5,555 bases of DNA from Candidatus Omnitrophota bacterium (GTDB lineage: Bacteria; Omnitrophota; Gorgyraeia; Duberdicusellales; 4484-171). Below are positions 1 through 5,555 of this stretch, one piece after another; within the stretch, counting starts at the first letter, position 1, and the number at the start of each line of letters is the position of its first letter. Below the pieces are notes generated by a model that did not search any database, was not told where the DNA came from, and was given only the letters and a program-made list of their open reading frames with translations. Where the stretch lies: positions 1 to 5,555 of the forward strand of contig WJKZ01000191.1 of assembly GCA_014728785.1 (NCBI GenBank), written 5' to 3'. Both the position numbers and the translations under genes were made by a program.

Positions 1-3000
1 AAGACTGAGAGGGCAGGGTAAGATTATTCACTCTAACATCTGTTATTATACGGTTCGGCCCAAATGAATGGCGGGCTCTTTCTCTGTAATCTTGGGGTAT
101 TGCCAGAGGATAGTTATTCGAATCATCTATTCCCAGACTTTTTATTATTGCCTGTTTAGCTAAAAACATAATATCTACTATATAGAATACCTCTTTAATT
201 ATTACAGGAAACATTAAAGCTATAATTACCAGATTAAGATGTTCGGCTACAGCTACATCAATTATTAAACCGCTCTGGAATAACAAACCTATCACCACAA
301 TTGAGAAGGATAGGGCAAAAAATAAACCGATTCCTATAAGTACAAGGTTCTGCCCCCTGGAACCGGGGGGAGCAGCCATGTCTTCACGGTCCATATCCTT
401 AGTTAAAAATCTATGCAGCCATCTCATAGGGAAAAGGGCTATAATAAGCGCGGCAGCGGGTTTTAAAGTCCAGGTAAATCTTCTTATGGCAATAAAAATA
501 TCTCCCCAGGTATAGTGGCTGCCGAAGGTTACGTTGGGAAAGATTATAGGTATAAAACCAAGTATAGCTGTTACTATGGCTATCTTCACGAGGCAGCCGG
601 AAAATTTAAAGGGTGGTTTCTGCTGACTATTATTATTTTTGTGTCCCGCAGAGAAAGAAGTCAGCTTTCCGGCAGATTGAGAAATACCCAAAAAATCACG
701 GATTGTATTTATTATCTCGAGCGTCTCCATGTCTTCTGCATCTACAGTCTCAATCTCTATGCCTTTTTTTCTGAAATCACTGCCGAATCTTCCGCCGAAA
801 CTCCTGTTTTCACGAAGAGTATCGTCTATGTGCATGGCCCTGGAAGGTTCCAAAGAATTAGACTCAATCCATTTAAGGAGGGCCGGTCCCTTCTCGGTAG
901 CAACCCCCTGTTGAATTGCCATACCGGCCATGCTTCTGGGAGCAACATATATTATATTTTCAATTTCTAAATATAACCCGGCTTCCCTTAATGCTTTATA
1001 TATGGCCTCTGAATTTTGGCCACGGGTATTTATAACGACCATTACATCTTCTCTTTGAATTAAACCCGCAATAAAATCCCTGTAAGCATCTTTGATTCTG
1101 GAACTGCTTCCGAGGCTACCCTTTGGCTCCCGAATCAGGCTCCAATCAAAAGATACTATTGAAAGATCTCTTCTATGGCCTGAAGAAAAGGATGTCATCC
1201 TGCCGTCTTCTCCATTTTCGCTCCTTTTAATCTCGTTACTGCCTGTTTTAACTATGCCGATAGAGAGGAATTTTGTAAGCGTTTTCATTTTATCCAATAA
1301 AAGGGCACCTGGTTTAAGCAGGAAGTCCAGGATATGCCCTTTTATCACACCTACATTATAATACTCAGTTGAGTCTTCGGTTAATGCTGGCCATTCTTCT
1401 GAGCTTAACCTTTGAGCAAATAGTCTTCGCAAGCTCTGCGCTGGTCTCCTCCCAGAAACCGAGAGTAGTTTTTCCCATAACTCTGCCGTCTTTCTGGATG
1501 AAGAACGTAAACTCGTAACTCCAGTTAGGGTACTTTGCATAGGCGATGATACCTTCTTTAACGAGTAAAACCCTGCTAATGGAAAGAGTATTGATGCTAT
1601 ACATAATGCCTCCTTTCCCCTGGCTTGAATAAGGGTCCGGACAGGTTGGGAATCCCACCAGCCACGGAAGAGGTAATTCCCAACCATTAATTGCCCGGAC
1701 TCTAATACCTGTTTTGAGTCCGATAAACCTAAATTTGCTGTAATCTGAGGAGCACTAAATCCTAATACATAGAGGAAAAGTTTAAAAAACAACCCTGTTA
1801 AAAGAGCAAGCACCCCATAAATTGCCACACTCTTTTTGCTCTTACCCACACCCAAAACAATAGCTAAAGCTCCTTCTATAAACATCATCCAGGACAATAC
1901 ATTTATACCGGAAACTAAATCTACTCCTGAACCGCTGCTGATAAGAAAAGCAATAACTGCATGGACTGACAAGACAGCAAACCCTACGCCAGTAGCTCTT
2001 AAAAGAAGTTTGGAGCCCTCAGGGCCTTCGTTGTAGTCTCTGCCGCCTAAATTGTAGGTAAAGATACCCAGCATTGTAGATGCGATGAAGGTTACTATTA
2101 AGCCTACTATAATCTTTAAACCGATGAATAATGCCGAAGACGAAAAATTCAAAAATGCAGTCGTAAAATAAACAGTAGTGGGTGAAGATAAACCGCCTGC
2201 TTGATATAGAATATCGACTATACCCATATAAGCTAAAAGATTGGTATTGATTATCCGGGAAAGAGTTTTACCGGCAACAGGTATCCAGGAAATCAAATCG
2301 GAAATCAATCCCTTAACTTCTGGAATGTTGACAAGGTAGAAGACAAAAACCATAGACCCGAATATAGACCAGTCAAATACCATAAACCCGCTGAACTGCC
2401 AGCCGCTTAAGATTGCATACAACCCTATAGAACAAAATACGGAACTCAATAAGGGCAGGATTCCGTATTTTACTACTCCCGACTTTAAGACTTCTTTAAG
2501 GCTCTTAATGATATAATCGTAAAGTTTTATCTTACCCAAGATTCCAGATAAAGTCTTTAATTTAAAAAGTCCTGTTATAGTCGACAGTACTGCCGGCAAG
2601 ACCTCAATCAAGGCATAAAGTAAGATTCCTGCCTCAAAACCGTAAAGATAGAAATCTCCGGAAGCTGAAAAACCGTTAATACTCGTAAAATAAGGCAGGC
2701 TTATTAAGGAAACCGGCAGTAATGAAGACAATGAGAAGGATAATTTATCTGTATGTCCGCCTGATTTTGAGGTTAACTGAGAGGTTTCTTCATCTCTGGC
2801 CATAAAGTCCTCATATTGTGTTTCAATAGAACCGAGCAGGCGGGCAATTTCAACAAAATCTATTTTTTCTCCGTTACCCCGCACTGATGAAAAACCTGTT
2901 AATCTTTTGCTCCAGCGTCTCAATCTCTGTTCTGTGGATTGGAGCCAGGGGAAAAACCTGACATACAATAAATACCCTAAAGTAAAACTTTGTATTTCCT

Positions 3001-5555
3001 GATTGCTTATAGGGCCTCTTACAGATACCCCTGCTTCTTCTAACATCTTTCTGCTTTCTGCACCCTTTTTTGCTGCAGGGATAGCATAGACTACTTCGTC
3101 TATAATACCTGCCTGGTAAAAAGCAATTATCATGTCGGCACATTTGCGACAGGGCTCAAGAGTAACATACAAAGTAAGACCGCCAAGCAAGCCGCTGAAA
3201 GATTTATTAATGTCTATCATAACCTCCGTAAACTGTTCTATATACCATTCTGAACTTAATACCTCATGGGGAATACCTAAAGTATTGACATCTCTTCCTA
3301 TTGGATATGTAACTTCTACCATATCTCCTAATAAATTCTGCAGTTCTCTAATTTTTCCGATGAGTTCCGGCCTTCCGTCTCTTTTTATTAAATTCTCCAC
3401 TAAGTGACATAACTTATACTGAAAAGCTTTTGCAACCGCTCTCTGCTCGGAATGGACAACGTAGCTCCTTGAAGCATTATGTTTTCTGGCTATAATCTCA
3501 CCTTGACTGTCCACTATAACTGTTCCAACTGAAGCTTCCCGAATCTGGCGATGTTTTTTTGCCGCTGTACGAGCCTGTTGTATCGCAGCAGTAAGGGGCA
3601 GATAATCTCTTCTGTTGTCATATTCGTCGGGAAATTCAAAAGCCTCCGGGTCAATTTCTCCGCACCAGGCAACTCTAAACAATTTCAAGATAGTTGTTAA
3701 CATTTCGTAAAAACATACACCTATGCTCGGTGGAGCTAACTGCATACATGACCAGGAAAGATTGATTAATCTGTTTGTGTCACCGTTAATCCACAAGCTA
3801 TCTTCAACCAGAGGATAGGGATAAGGTATTATAAAAACTGACACGGCTGTCATAATAATTAATTCCAGAGAAACTTTTAACCACCTGATAAACCGGCCAA
3901 GCGGATTACGGGATAAAAGAATAAACTCCCGTACACTGCTGACTTTCTCGATATATTCCCGTACCAAAACTCCCTGTGCAGAATCAACAAAAGGCTTGCC
4001 TTGGGAATCCAGACACAATACCGGAAATCTTTCTCTAACCCAGGAACCTATAAAAGGGATATGAGATTCAAGCCATAATACATACTGGGTGACTTTCTCT
4101 GCTGTTGATAATTCGGCTTTACCAACGCCAAACTGAACTACAACCTCCTCCCCTGTTTCAGTGTTTTCAGCGCGATAGTGTACCGAAGAGCCGATGCCAA
4201 GACGCTCCGTGAGAATAAAATAAACTCCATTGACTTTACATGCTGAAATATGAGTAAGGTACCTTTTTATTATTCTTTCATATATCCGCGAGTACCCTAT
4301 CAGATTAGCGGTCCTCCCCTCATTGTAAGGATGGGGTATAGCCGGGGAAAATCCTGCCAGGAATACCTGCACATCAGGATGAACGCGTCTCATATAAGCT
4401 ATTCCTTTCGGATCACCTGAGAAAGCCACTATTTTGATATGCTCAGGGGAAACATTGAGTCTTGTTTGTATCTCCCCGATGAGCTTACTGAGCATAGTGG
4501 CGGAATTAATTGCATGGACTGCCAATATTATTTCAAAATCTTCATTTATATGTTTGAGTACAAATTTTTGTATTTCTGAAAAGGAAGGGCTCTCTTCGGG
4601 GAAACCGTCTTCCATTTCGACATCAATAGGCACAATCTCCTCAATCGAACCATCCCACCATCTCATAGCGCGCTGTTCAGCCACTCCATAAAATCCCGAA
4701 TAAGGTGCAACCACGCAACGACTGGGTGGCACTTTAAACCTTCTATCCAGGAGTTTTACCACCTGAGGACCGAAGCTGCGCCAGAGAATATATGAAGCTT
4801 CCAACACTTCACTGGCTAATGTGTCTTCGGTATTTATCATACGCTGTAGCGCCCCCAGCGCTTCGCTGAACCAGTTTAAATCAGTCCTTCCCTCATGCAA
4901 TACCAGAGATTTATCAGCGATGCTCCTGTTTAACAATATCGCATCTTCTAAGCTTACCTCTTCCCGCATATTTTCTTTTTCCATGGCCGGATTTCCGGAA
5001 CCGCTAAATTGCTGATATTCGCTTCTCGTAAAAGGTAACTTAACAGACTGCTTCGGTTCGATAACCATTTTTAGGAAAAATCCAATGGGGTAACCCGTCT
5101 CAGCCCCCCATCTGGTAATTGTATCTATCTGTTCTGTTTTAAGCTCTAAGCCTGTCTTCTCTCCGTTTTGATCCAAGTCATTTAACATATCCATCAAATC
5201 ACTGACTTTTTCATGCACCTTATACCAATAGTTTAAATAGCCTGCAAAAAATATTCCGCCCAAAAGACAAATCAAATAAACCGGGAATGCCGGTAAAGGT
5301 AGAAATGTCCCGCGGGCAATAAGTATGCAGGTTAATGTTGGCGCATAAAGAAAAGTTATAAGGGCAGGTATTCCAAGAGAAAATATCGCAAAACGCCTGT
5401 ATACATATATAGGGTTGTCGTTATATATAATTTTTTCAACTATCGCCATGGCGATATTTTGAACAAATTCAGGCATATTTAAAAGACGGAAATCAACCGA
5501 AAAGGAGCCCGGGTAGATCTCCACCAATGCGCCTTTAAGGCTATCGGGTTTTATC
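1..5555 (-). CDS. Giant multidomain membrane protein, internal fragment (open at both ends)
   Basis: A single minus-strand frame (codon first bases at positions 5554, 5551 ... 4) runs through the entire window without a stop, giving 1,851 residues. No true start or stop is visible. Domain order from the N-terminal side is: two membrane helices, charged soluble stretch, degenerate phosphoribosyltransferase-like domain, kinase N-lobe-like segment, single helix, zinc deaminase domain, linker, about eight helices, atypical Ser/Arg/Leu-rich stretch, HAD-like domain, four helices. Recurring TSxSxGH junction motifs support one continuous product rather than fused neighbours. Outside about 1370-1750 the translation is convincingly protein-like, with amphipathic and membrane segments and recognisable motifs. 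Giant fused proteins of this style are known from Candidatus Omnitrophota, and that assignment is inferred. The overall function is not recognised. A role tied to the membrane, with a nucleobase deaminase activity at its centre, is the most that the motifs allow. Confidence 0.93.
140..610 (-). other. C-terminal-side membrane block, four helices
   Basis: Residues about 1649-1805. Hydrophobic segments lie near 1656-1677, 1697-1712, 1736-1761 and 1772-1800. Basic residues stand at several ends (K1650, R1691-R1692, R1711, R1715). The loop 1713-1735 is polar, with KDMDREDM and a Pro-Pro-Gly turn. The remaining residues to 1851 (bases 2-139) are soluble and Arg/Asn-rich, and the protein continues beyond the window. 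No family was recognised. Confidence 0.7.
641..664 (-). repeat. Junction motif copy 3: LTSFSAGH
   Basis: Residues 1631-1638, between the HAD-like domain and the last membrane block. It is followed by an Asn/Gln/Lys-rich linker. Together with copy 2 it brackets the HAD-like domain. Confidence 0.55.
680..1165 (-). other. HAD-like (haloacid dehalogenase superfamily) domain with altered motif I
   Basis: Residues about 1464-1625 show the four HAD landmarks in order. Motif I is IVSFDWSLI, with the nucleophile-position D1470. Motif II is the strand VMVVINTRG, with T1510. The motif III lysine is in TEKGPALLKW (K1555 or K1561). Motif IV is MHIDDTLRE, with D1577 and D1578 for magnesium. The length of about 160 residues and the lack of a large C2 cap suggest a small-cap member. 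The acid/base Asp two residues after the nucleophile, usual in phosphatases of this superfamily, is Ser1472 here. Phosphatase activity is therefore likely weakened or changed. Uncharacterised families such as DUF2608 have a similar build, but I cannot assign one. It is flanked on both sides by the junction motif, as expected for a module. Confidence 0.6.
1175..1198 (-). repeat. Junction motif copy 2: MTSFSSGH
   Basis: Residues 1453-1460, just before the HAD-like domain. It matches copies 1 and 3 in six of eight positions of the pattern [L/M]-T-S-x-S-x-G-H. It differs from copy 3 at only two residues (first residue and Ser/Ala at the sixth). Confidence 0.55.
1297..1345 (-). terminator. Terminator-like hairpin after the nested ORF
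   Basis: ATAAAAGGGCA at 1297-1307 pairs with its perfect complement at 1335-1345 (11 bp). Bases 1308-1312 pair with 1327-1331 (5 bp), with a 3-base bulge (1332-1334) and a 14-base loop. On the minus-strand transcript the stem begins 19 bases after the nested TGA and its 3' side ends in TTTTATT, the form of an intrinsic terminator. The A-rich 5' flank would let it work in both directions. The U-tract is short and lies partly inside the stem, so strength is doubtful. If it acted fully it would also stop transcription of the giant gene. Confidence 0.45.
1365..1604 (-). CDS. Nested 79-aa small protein, -1 frame within the giant gene
   Basis: The ORF runs from ATG at 1604-1602 to TGA at 1367-1365. 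It lies on the same strand as the giant gene but one base upstream in phase. The translation has a natural look. Two strand-like stretches, SRVLLVKEGIIAYAKYP and SYEFTFFIQKDGRVMGKT, have a charged turn in the second. They are followed by an amphipathic helix WEETSAELAKTICSKVK and a basic tail with RR, NRR. The giant frame over the same bases is a Ser/Arg/Leu-rich sequence, 14 Ser in about 66 residues, that looks like the out-of-frame product. A strong Shine-Dalgarno, a structured leader upstream and a terminator-like hairpin 20 bases after the stop complete a gene-like unit. No signal peptide or membrane helix is seen. The family is not recognised and no function is proposed. Alternatives are an old gene cassette now read through by the giant gene, or a chance ORF. 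Confidence 0.55.
   Translation of the reverse strand: MYSINTLSISRVLLVKEGIIAYAKYPNWSYEFTFFIQKDGRVMGKTTLGFWEETSAELAKTICSKVKLRRMASINRRLN
1609..1616 (-). promoter_or_regulatory. Strong Shine-Dalgarno sequence for the nested ORF
   Basis: The minus strand reads AAAGGAGG, seven bases of which match the anti-Shine-Dalgarno complement AAGGAGG. Four bases (CATT) separate it from the ATG at 1604-1602. This is slightly closer than the usual 5-9 bases but functional spacing is plausible. It decides the start of the nested ORF at Met-1604 rather than the earlier in-frame ATG at 1658, which has no comparable site. Confidence 0.6.
1635..1700 (-). promoter_or_regulatory. Structured leader hairpin B upstream of the nested ORF
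   Basis: A perfect 10-bp inverted repeat, GGTTGGGAAT at 1644-1653 with ATTCCCAACC at 1676-1685, encloses a 22-base loop. It is enclosed in turn by a 6-bp stem, GTCCGG at 1635-1640 with CCGGAC at 1695-1700. On the minus-strand transcript this forms a long two-part hairpin ending 18 bases before the Shine-Dalgarno sequence of the nested ORF. Its outer stem uses the same bases as hairpin A, so only one can form at a time, as in attenuators and riboswitches. No known riboswitch class was recognised. Confidence 0.45.
1696..1722 (-). promoter_or_regulatory. Leader hairpin A, alternative to hairpin B
   Basis: A perfect 7-bp inverted repeat, CGGACTC (1696-1702) with GAGTCCG (1716-1722), has a 13-base loop. 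Bases 1696-1700 are also needed for the outer stem of hairpin B, so the two folds compete. No clear promoter was found above it. Confidence 0.4.
1751..2731 (-). other. Polytopic membrane block, about eight helices
   Basis: Residues about 942-1268. Hydrophobic segments occur near 943-958, 968-996, 1028-1050, 1055-1077, 1138-1165, 1186-1207, 1218-1237 and 1242-1267. A weaker one lies near 1104-1118. Connecting loops hold Lys/Arg clusters (998-1024, 1238-1241) and a polar loop rich in Gly and Glu (1168-1183). The segment between 1078 and 1103 has a phage-holin-like or pore-like alternation but no known motif. No transporter family signature was recognised. Its role may be anchoring or transport; the sequence does not decide. 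Confidence 0.75.
2732..3004 (-). other. Linker between deaminase and membrane block
   Basis: Residues about 851-941. It begins with an aromatic, moderately hydrophobic segment (857-871), then a strongly basic stretch with six Arg/Lys between 877 and 892. An acidic helix-like part (899-924) follows, and then the TSKSGGH junction motif. The basic segment before the membrane block suggests a cytoplasmic side. No domain was recognised. Confidence 0.55.
2753..2776 (-). repeat. Junction motif copy 1: LTSKSGGH
   Basis: Residues 927-934, immediately before the eight-helix membrane block. It is the first of three copies of [L/M]-T-S-x-S-x-G-H, each placed at a domain boundary. The three DNA sequences use different codons for the same residues, so the likeness is at protein level and not a recent DNA duplication. 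It may be a recurring interdomain linker of this giant protein. Confidence 0.55.
3005..3595 (-). other. Cytidine/deoxycytidylate-type zinc deaminase domain (CDA fold), catalytically intact, with long insertion
   Basis: Residues about 654-850 contain the complete signature of the CMP/dCMP and tRNA-adenosine deaminase family (dCMP_cyt_deam type). An opening helix is followed by VGTVIVDSQGEIIARKHN (676-693), then the zinc/catalytic motif H701-S-E703. The second zinc motif is TLEPCRKC, with C802 and C805 as ligands. A helix and the strand AGIIDEVVYAI (815-825) follow, as in TadA and RibD. In this family His and the two Cys bind zinc and Glu shuttles the proton, and all four residues are present. 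HSE replaces the more usual HAE or CAE. The gap between HxE and PCxxC is about 98 residues where the family usually has about 30, so some 70 residues are inserted (about 715-785). Substrate cannot be told from sequence; free or nucleotide-bound cytosine, adenine in RNA, or guanine are all possible. This is the best-supported domain in the window. Confidence 0.85.
3596..3874 (-). other. Single membrane helix and linker before the deaminase domain
   Basis: Residues about 561-583 form one hydrophobic helix ending in a Pro/Tyr-rich turn (PYPYP). It follows a basic stretch (R554, R557, K560). Residues 584-653 are mixed, with a second moderately hydrophobic stretch at about 604-630 containing three Cys (603, 614, 631). 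That stretch may be a re-entrant or amphipathic helix. It ends in an acidic segment that leads into the deaminase. No motif was recognised. If 604-630 does not span the membrane, the deaminase lies on the opposite side from the PRTase-like domain. Confidence 0.5.
3920..4225 (-). other. Protein-kinase N-lobe-like segment without C-lobe
   Basis: Residues about 444-545 read like the N-lobe of a protein kinase. A glycine-loop-like ERLGIGSSVHYRAEN (450-464) is followed by TGEEVVVQF (467-475), where a kinase would have the VAVK lysine but Gln474 stands instead. A helix with Glu486 could be the C-helix, and LVREYIEKV (530-538) resembles the hinge strand LVMEYIEG. The sequence then goes directly into Arg/Lys-flanked membrane helix 561-583. 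No HRD or DFG motif, and no C-lobe at all, follows. If real, this is a truncated pseudokinase module, perhaps used as a binding surface. The match is by pattern only and could be fortuitous. Confidence 0.35.
4280..4732 (-). other. Uracil phosphoribosyltransferase-like domain, PRPP loop degenerate
   Basis: Residues about 275-425 follow the layout of type I phosphoribosyltransferases of the UPRT kind. A strand-turn VVAPYSGFYG (281-290) sits where UPRT has its ILRAGLG motif. A strand LAVHAINSATM (344-354) sits where UPRT has the PRPP loop DPMLATGGS. The block DPKGI (381-385) followed by HPDVQVFLAG (392-401) is close to the UPRT motif APEGI...HPDVxxxxA. The spacing between blocks, about 60 and 47 residues, is close to that of UPRT. 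The acidic residue and glycines of the PRPP loop are missing, so catalysis is unlikely. The terminal UPRT motif (GLGDAGDR) is also absent. The call rests mainly on the DPKGI/HPDV block. A different Rossmann-like domain is the main alternative. Confidence 0.5.
4745..5221 (-). other. Charged soluble region before the PRTase-like domain, no recognised fold
   Basis: Residues about 112-270 are hydrophilic and rich in Glu, Asp and Lys. The first part (about 113-135) has a heptad-like spacing of Val/Leu/Met and could be a short coiled coil directly after the membrane hairpin. The middle (about 165-200) is low in hydrophobics and is probably a linker; it includes a Phe-Ser-Gly-Ser-Gly turn. The end (about 200-270) is helical in pattern and may form the N-terminal part of the next domain. 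No family was recognised. Confidence 0.5.
5234..5392 (-). other. N-terminal-side membrane helix pair of the giant protein
   Basis: Residues about 55-79 and 88-107 are two hydrophobic stretches separated by a short turn containing Arg81. The first begins after the basic pair R53-R54 and the second ends at the aromatic motif YLNYWYK. This is the usual composition of a transmembrane hairpin. It places the preceding soluble residues (1-52) and the following enzyme-like domains on the same side of the membrane, and the Arg/Lys flanks suggest the cytoplasm. The assignment is from composition alone. Confidence 0.7.
5441..5456. repeat. Perfect 16-bp palindrome inside the coding sequence
   Basis: TATCGCCATGGCGATA is its own reverse complement. 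A further 5-bp arm, TTCAA at 5435-5439 with TTGAA at 5459-5463, extends it with a small internal mismatch. It lies within codons for NIAMAIV of the giant protein. It could be a dimeric protein-binding site or a transcript hairpin, or chance. Confidence 0.35.

Larger units (their letters stand above)
1166..1750 (-). other. Giant-frame stretch between membrane block and HAD-like domain, partly non-protein-like
   Basis: Residues about 1269-1463 in the giant frame. From about 1276 to 1396 it overlaps the leader hairpins and the nested ORF. Here the translation is rich in Ser, Arg and Leu, with clusters such as RSSSRK and RRPAQSLRR, and shows no steady secondary-structure pattern. From about 1397 (YYNVGVIKG) it looks like ordinary protein again: a helical segment (1403-1430), then a charged Glu/Lys/Asn linker. 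This fits an insertion whose length is a multiple of three and which happened to stay open in this frame. Confidence 0.5.

Noticed and set aside
350..375. GC-rich hairpin CCCCC/GGGGG with a 7-base loop
   Set aside because: It falls on the codons for a Pro-Pro-Gly...Gly turn in a loop of the membrane block and has no T-tract. It is probably a codon coincidence.
515..970. Plus-strand open frame of 151 codons and shorter plus-strand frames (729-914, 1092-1361, 1836-2036, 3132-3407, 4434-4691, 4821-5015)
   Set aside because: They are antisense to well-supported domains of the giant protein, lack Shine-Dalgarno sites that I could see, and have unnatural composition.
1350..1390. Promoter: TATAAT at the nested stop region with a TTAACC 18 bases upstream
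   Set aside because: The -35 match is poor, the spacing is long, and no separate gene starts after it. Such a TATAAT is common in AT-rich DNA.
1635..1700. Integron attC site
   Set aside because: The inverted repeat has GTTGGGA on the left and TCCCAAC on the right. This is the wrong orientation and lacks the GTTRRRY/RYYYAAC consensus.
1783..1791. T/A homopolymer run TTTTTTAAA as a frameshift site
   Set aside because: It does not fit X XXY YYZ in the giant frame, and a -1 slip reaches a stop at once (TAA).
2874..3143. Minus-strand 89-codon frame, Cys- and Arg-rich at its start
   Set aside because: It overlaps the deaminase zinc motif and linker in another phase. The giant frame there carries the recognisable family motifs, so this one is a shadow.

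Overview
The whole window lies inside one reading frame on the minus strand. Read from base 5554 down to base 2 it gives 1,851 sense codons without a stop, and neither the true start nor the true stop is in view. The product is therefore larger than about 200 kDa. Residue numbers below count from the first complete codon of the window (base 5554 = residue 1). The DNA is moderately AT-rich and uses the standard code. A giant multidomain membrane protein that strings together enzyme-like domains is most reminiscent of Candidatus Omnitrophota (OP3) and similar uncultured bacteria. That placement is an inference from gene style, not from a marker gene.

Layout of the giant protein, N to C (high to low coordinates): two membrane helices (5234-5392); a soluble charged stretch (4745-5221); a degenerate uracil-phosphoribosyltransferase-like domain (4280-4732); a segment resembling only the N-lobe of a protein kinase (3920-4225); one membrane helix plus linker (3596-3874); a cytidine/deoxycytidylate-type deaminase domain with all zinc and catalytic residues and a long insertion (3005-3595); a linker; a block of roughly eight membrane helices (1751-2731); a poorly protein-like Ser/Arg/Leu-rich stretch (1166-1750); a HAD-like domain (680-1165); and another four-helix membrane block (140-610). 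A short motif, [L/M]-T-S-x-S-x-G-H, recurs at three domain junctions (2753-2776, 1175-1198, 641-664).

The most interesting part is 1297-1722. On the same strand, but in the -1 frame relative to the giant gene, it has the layout of a complete small transcription unit. It holds a leader with two mutually exclusive hairpins, a strong Shine-Dalgarno sequence (AAAGGAGG), a 79-codon ORF with a convincing protein pattern, a TGA stop, and 20 bases later a terminator-like hairpin. The giant frame passes through all of this without a stop, but there its translation looks out of frame. This suggests a nested (overprinted) gene, or a captured small-gene cassette that the giant gene reads through in the wrong frame.

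The recognisable enzyme-like domains (PRTase, kinase, deaminase, HAD) all belong to nucleotide or phosphate chemistry. Only the deaminase keeps a full set of catalytic residues, so the protein looks like a membrane-anchored assembly of one probable enzyme and several pseudo-enzyme modules.
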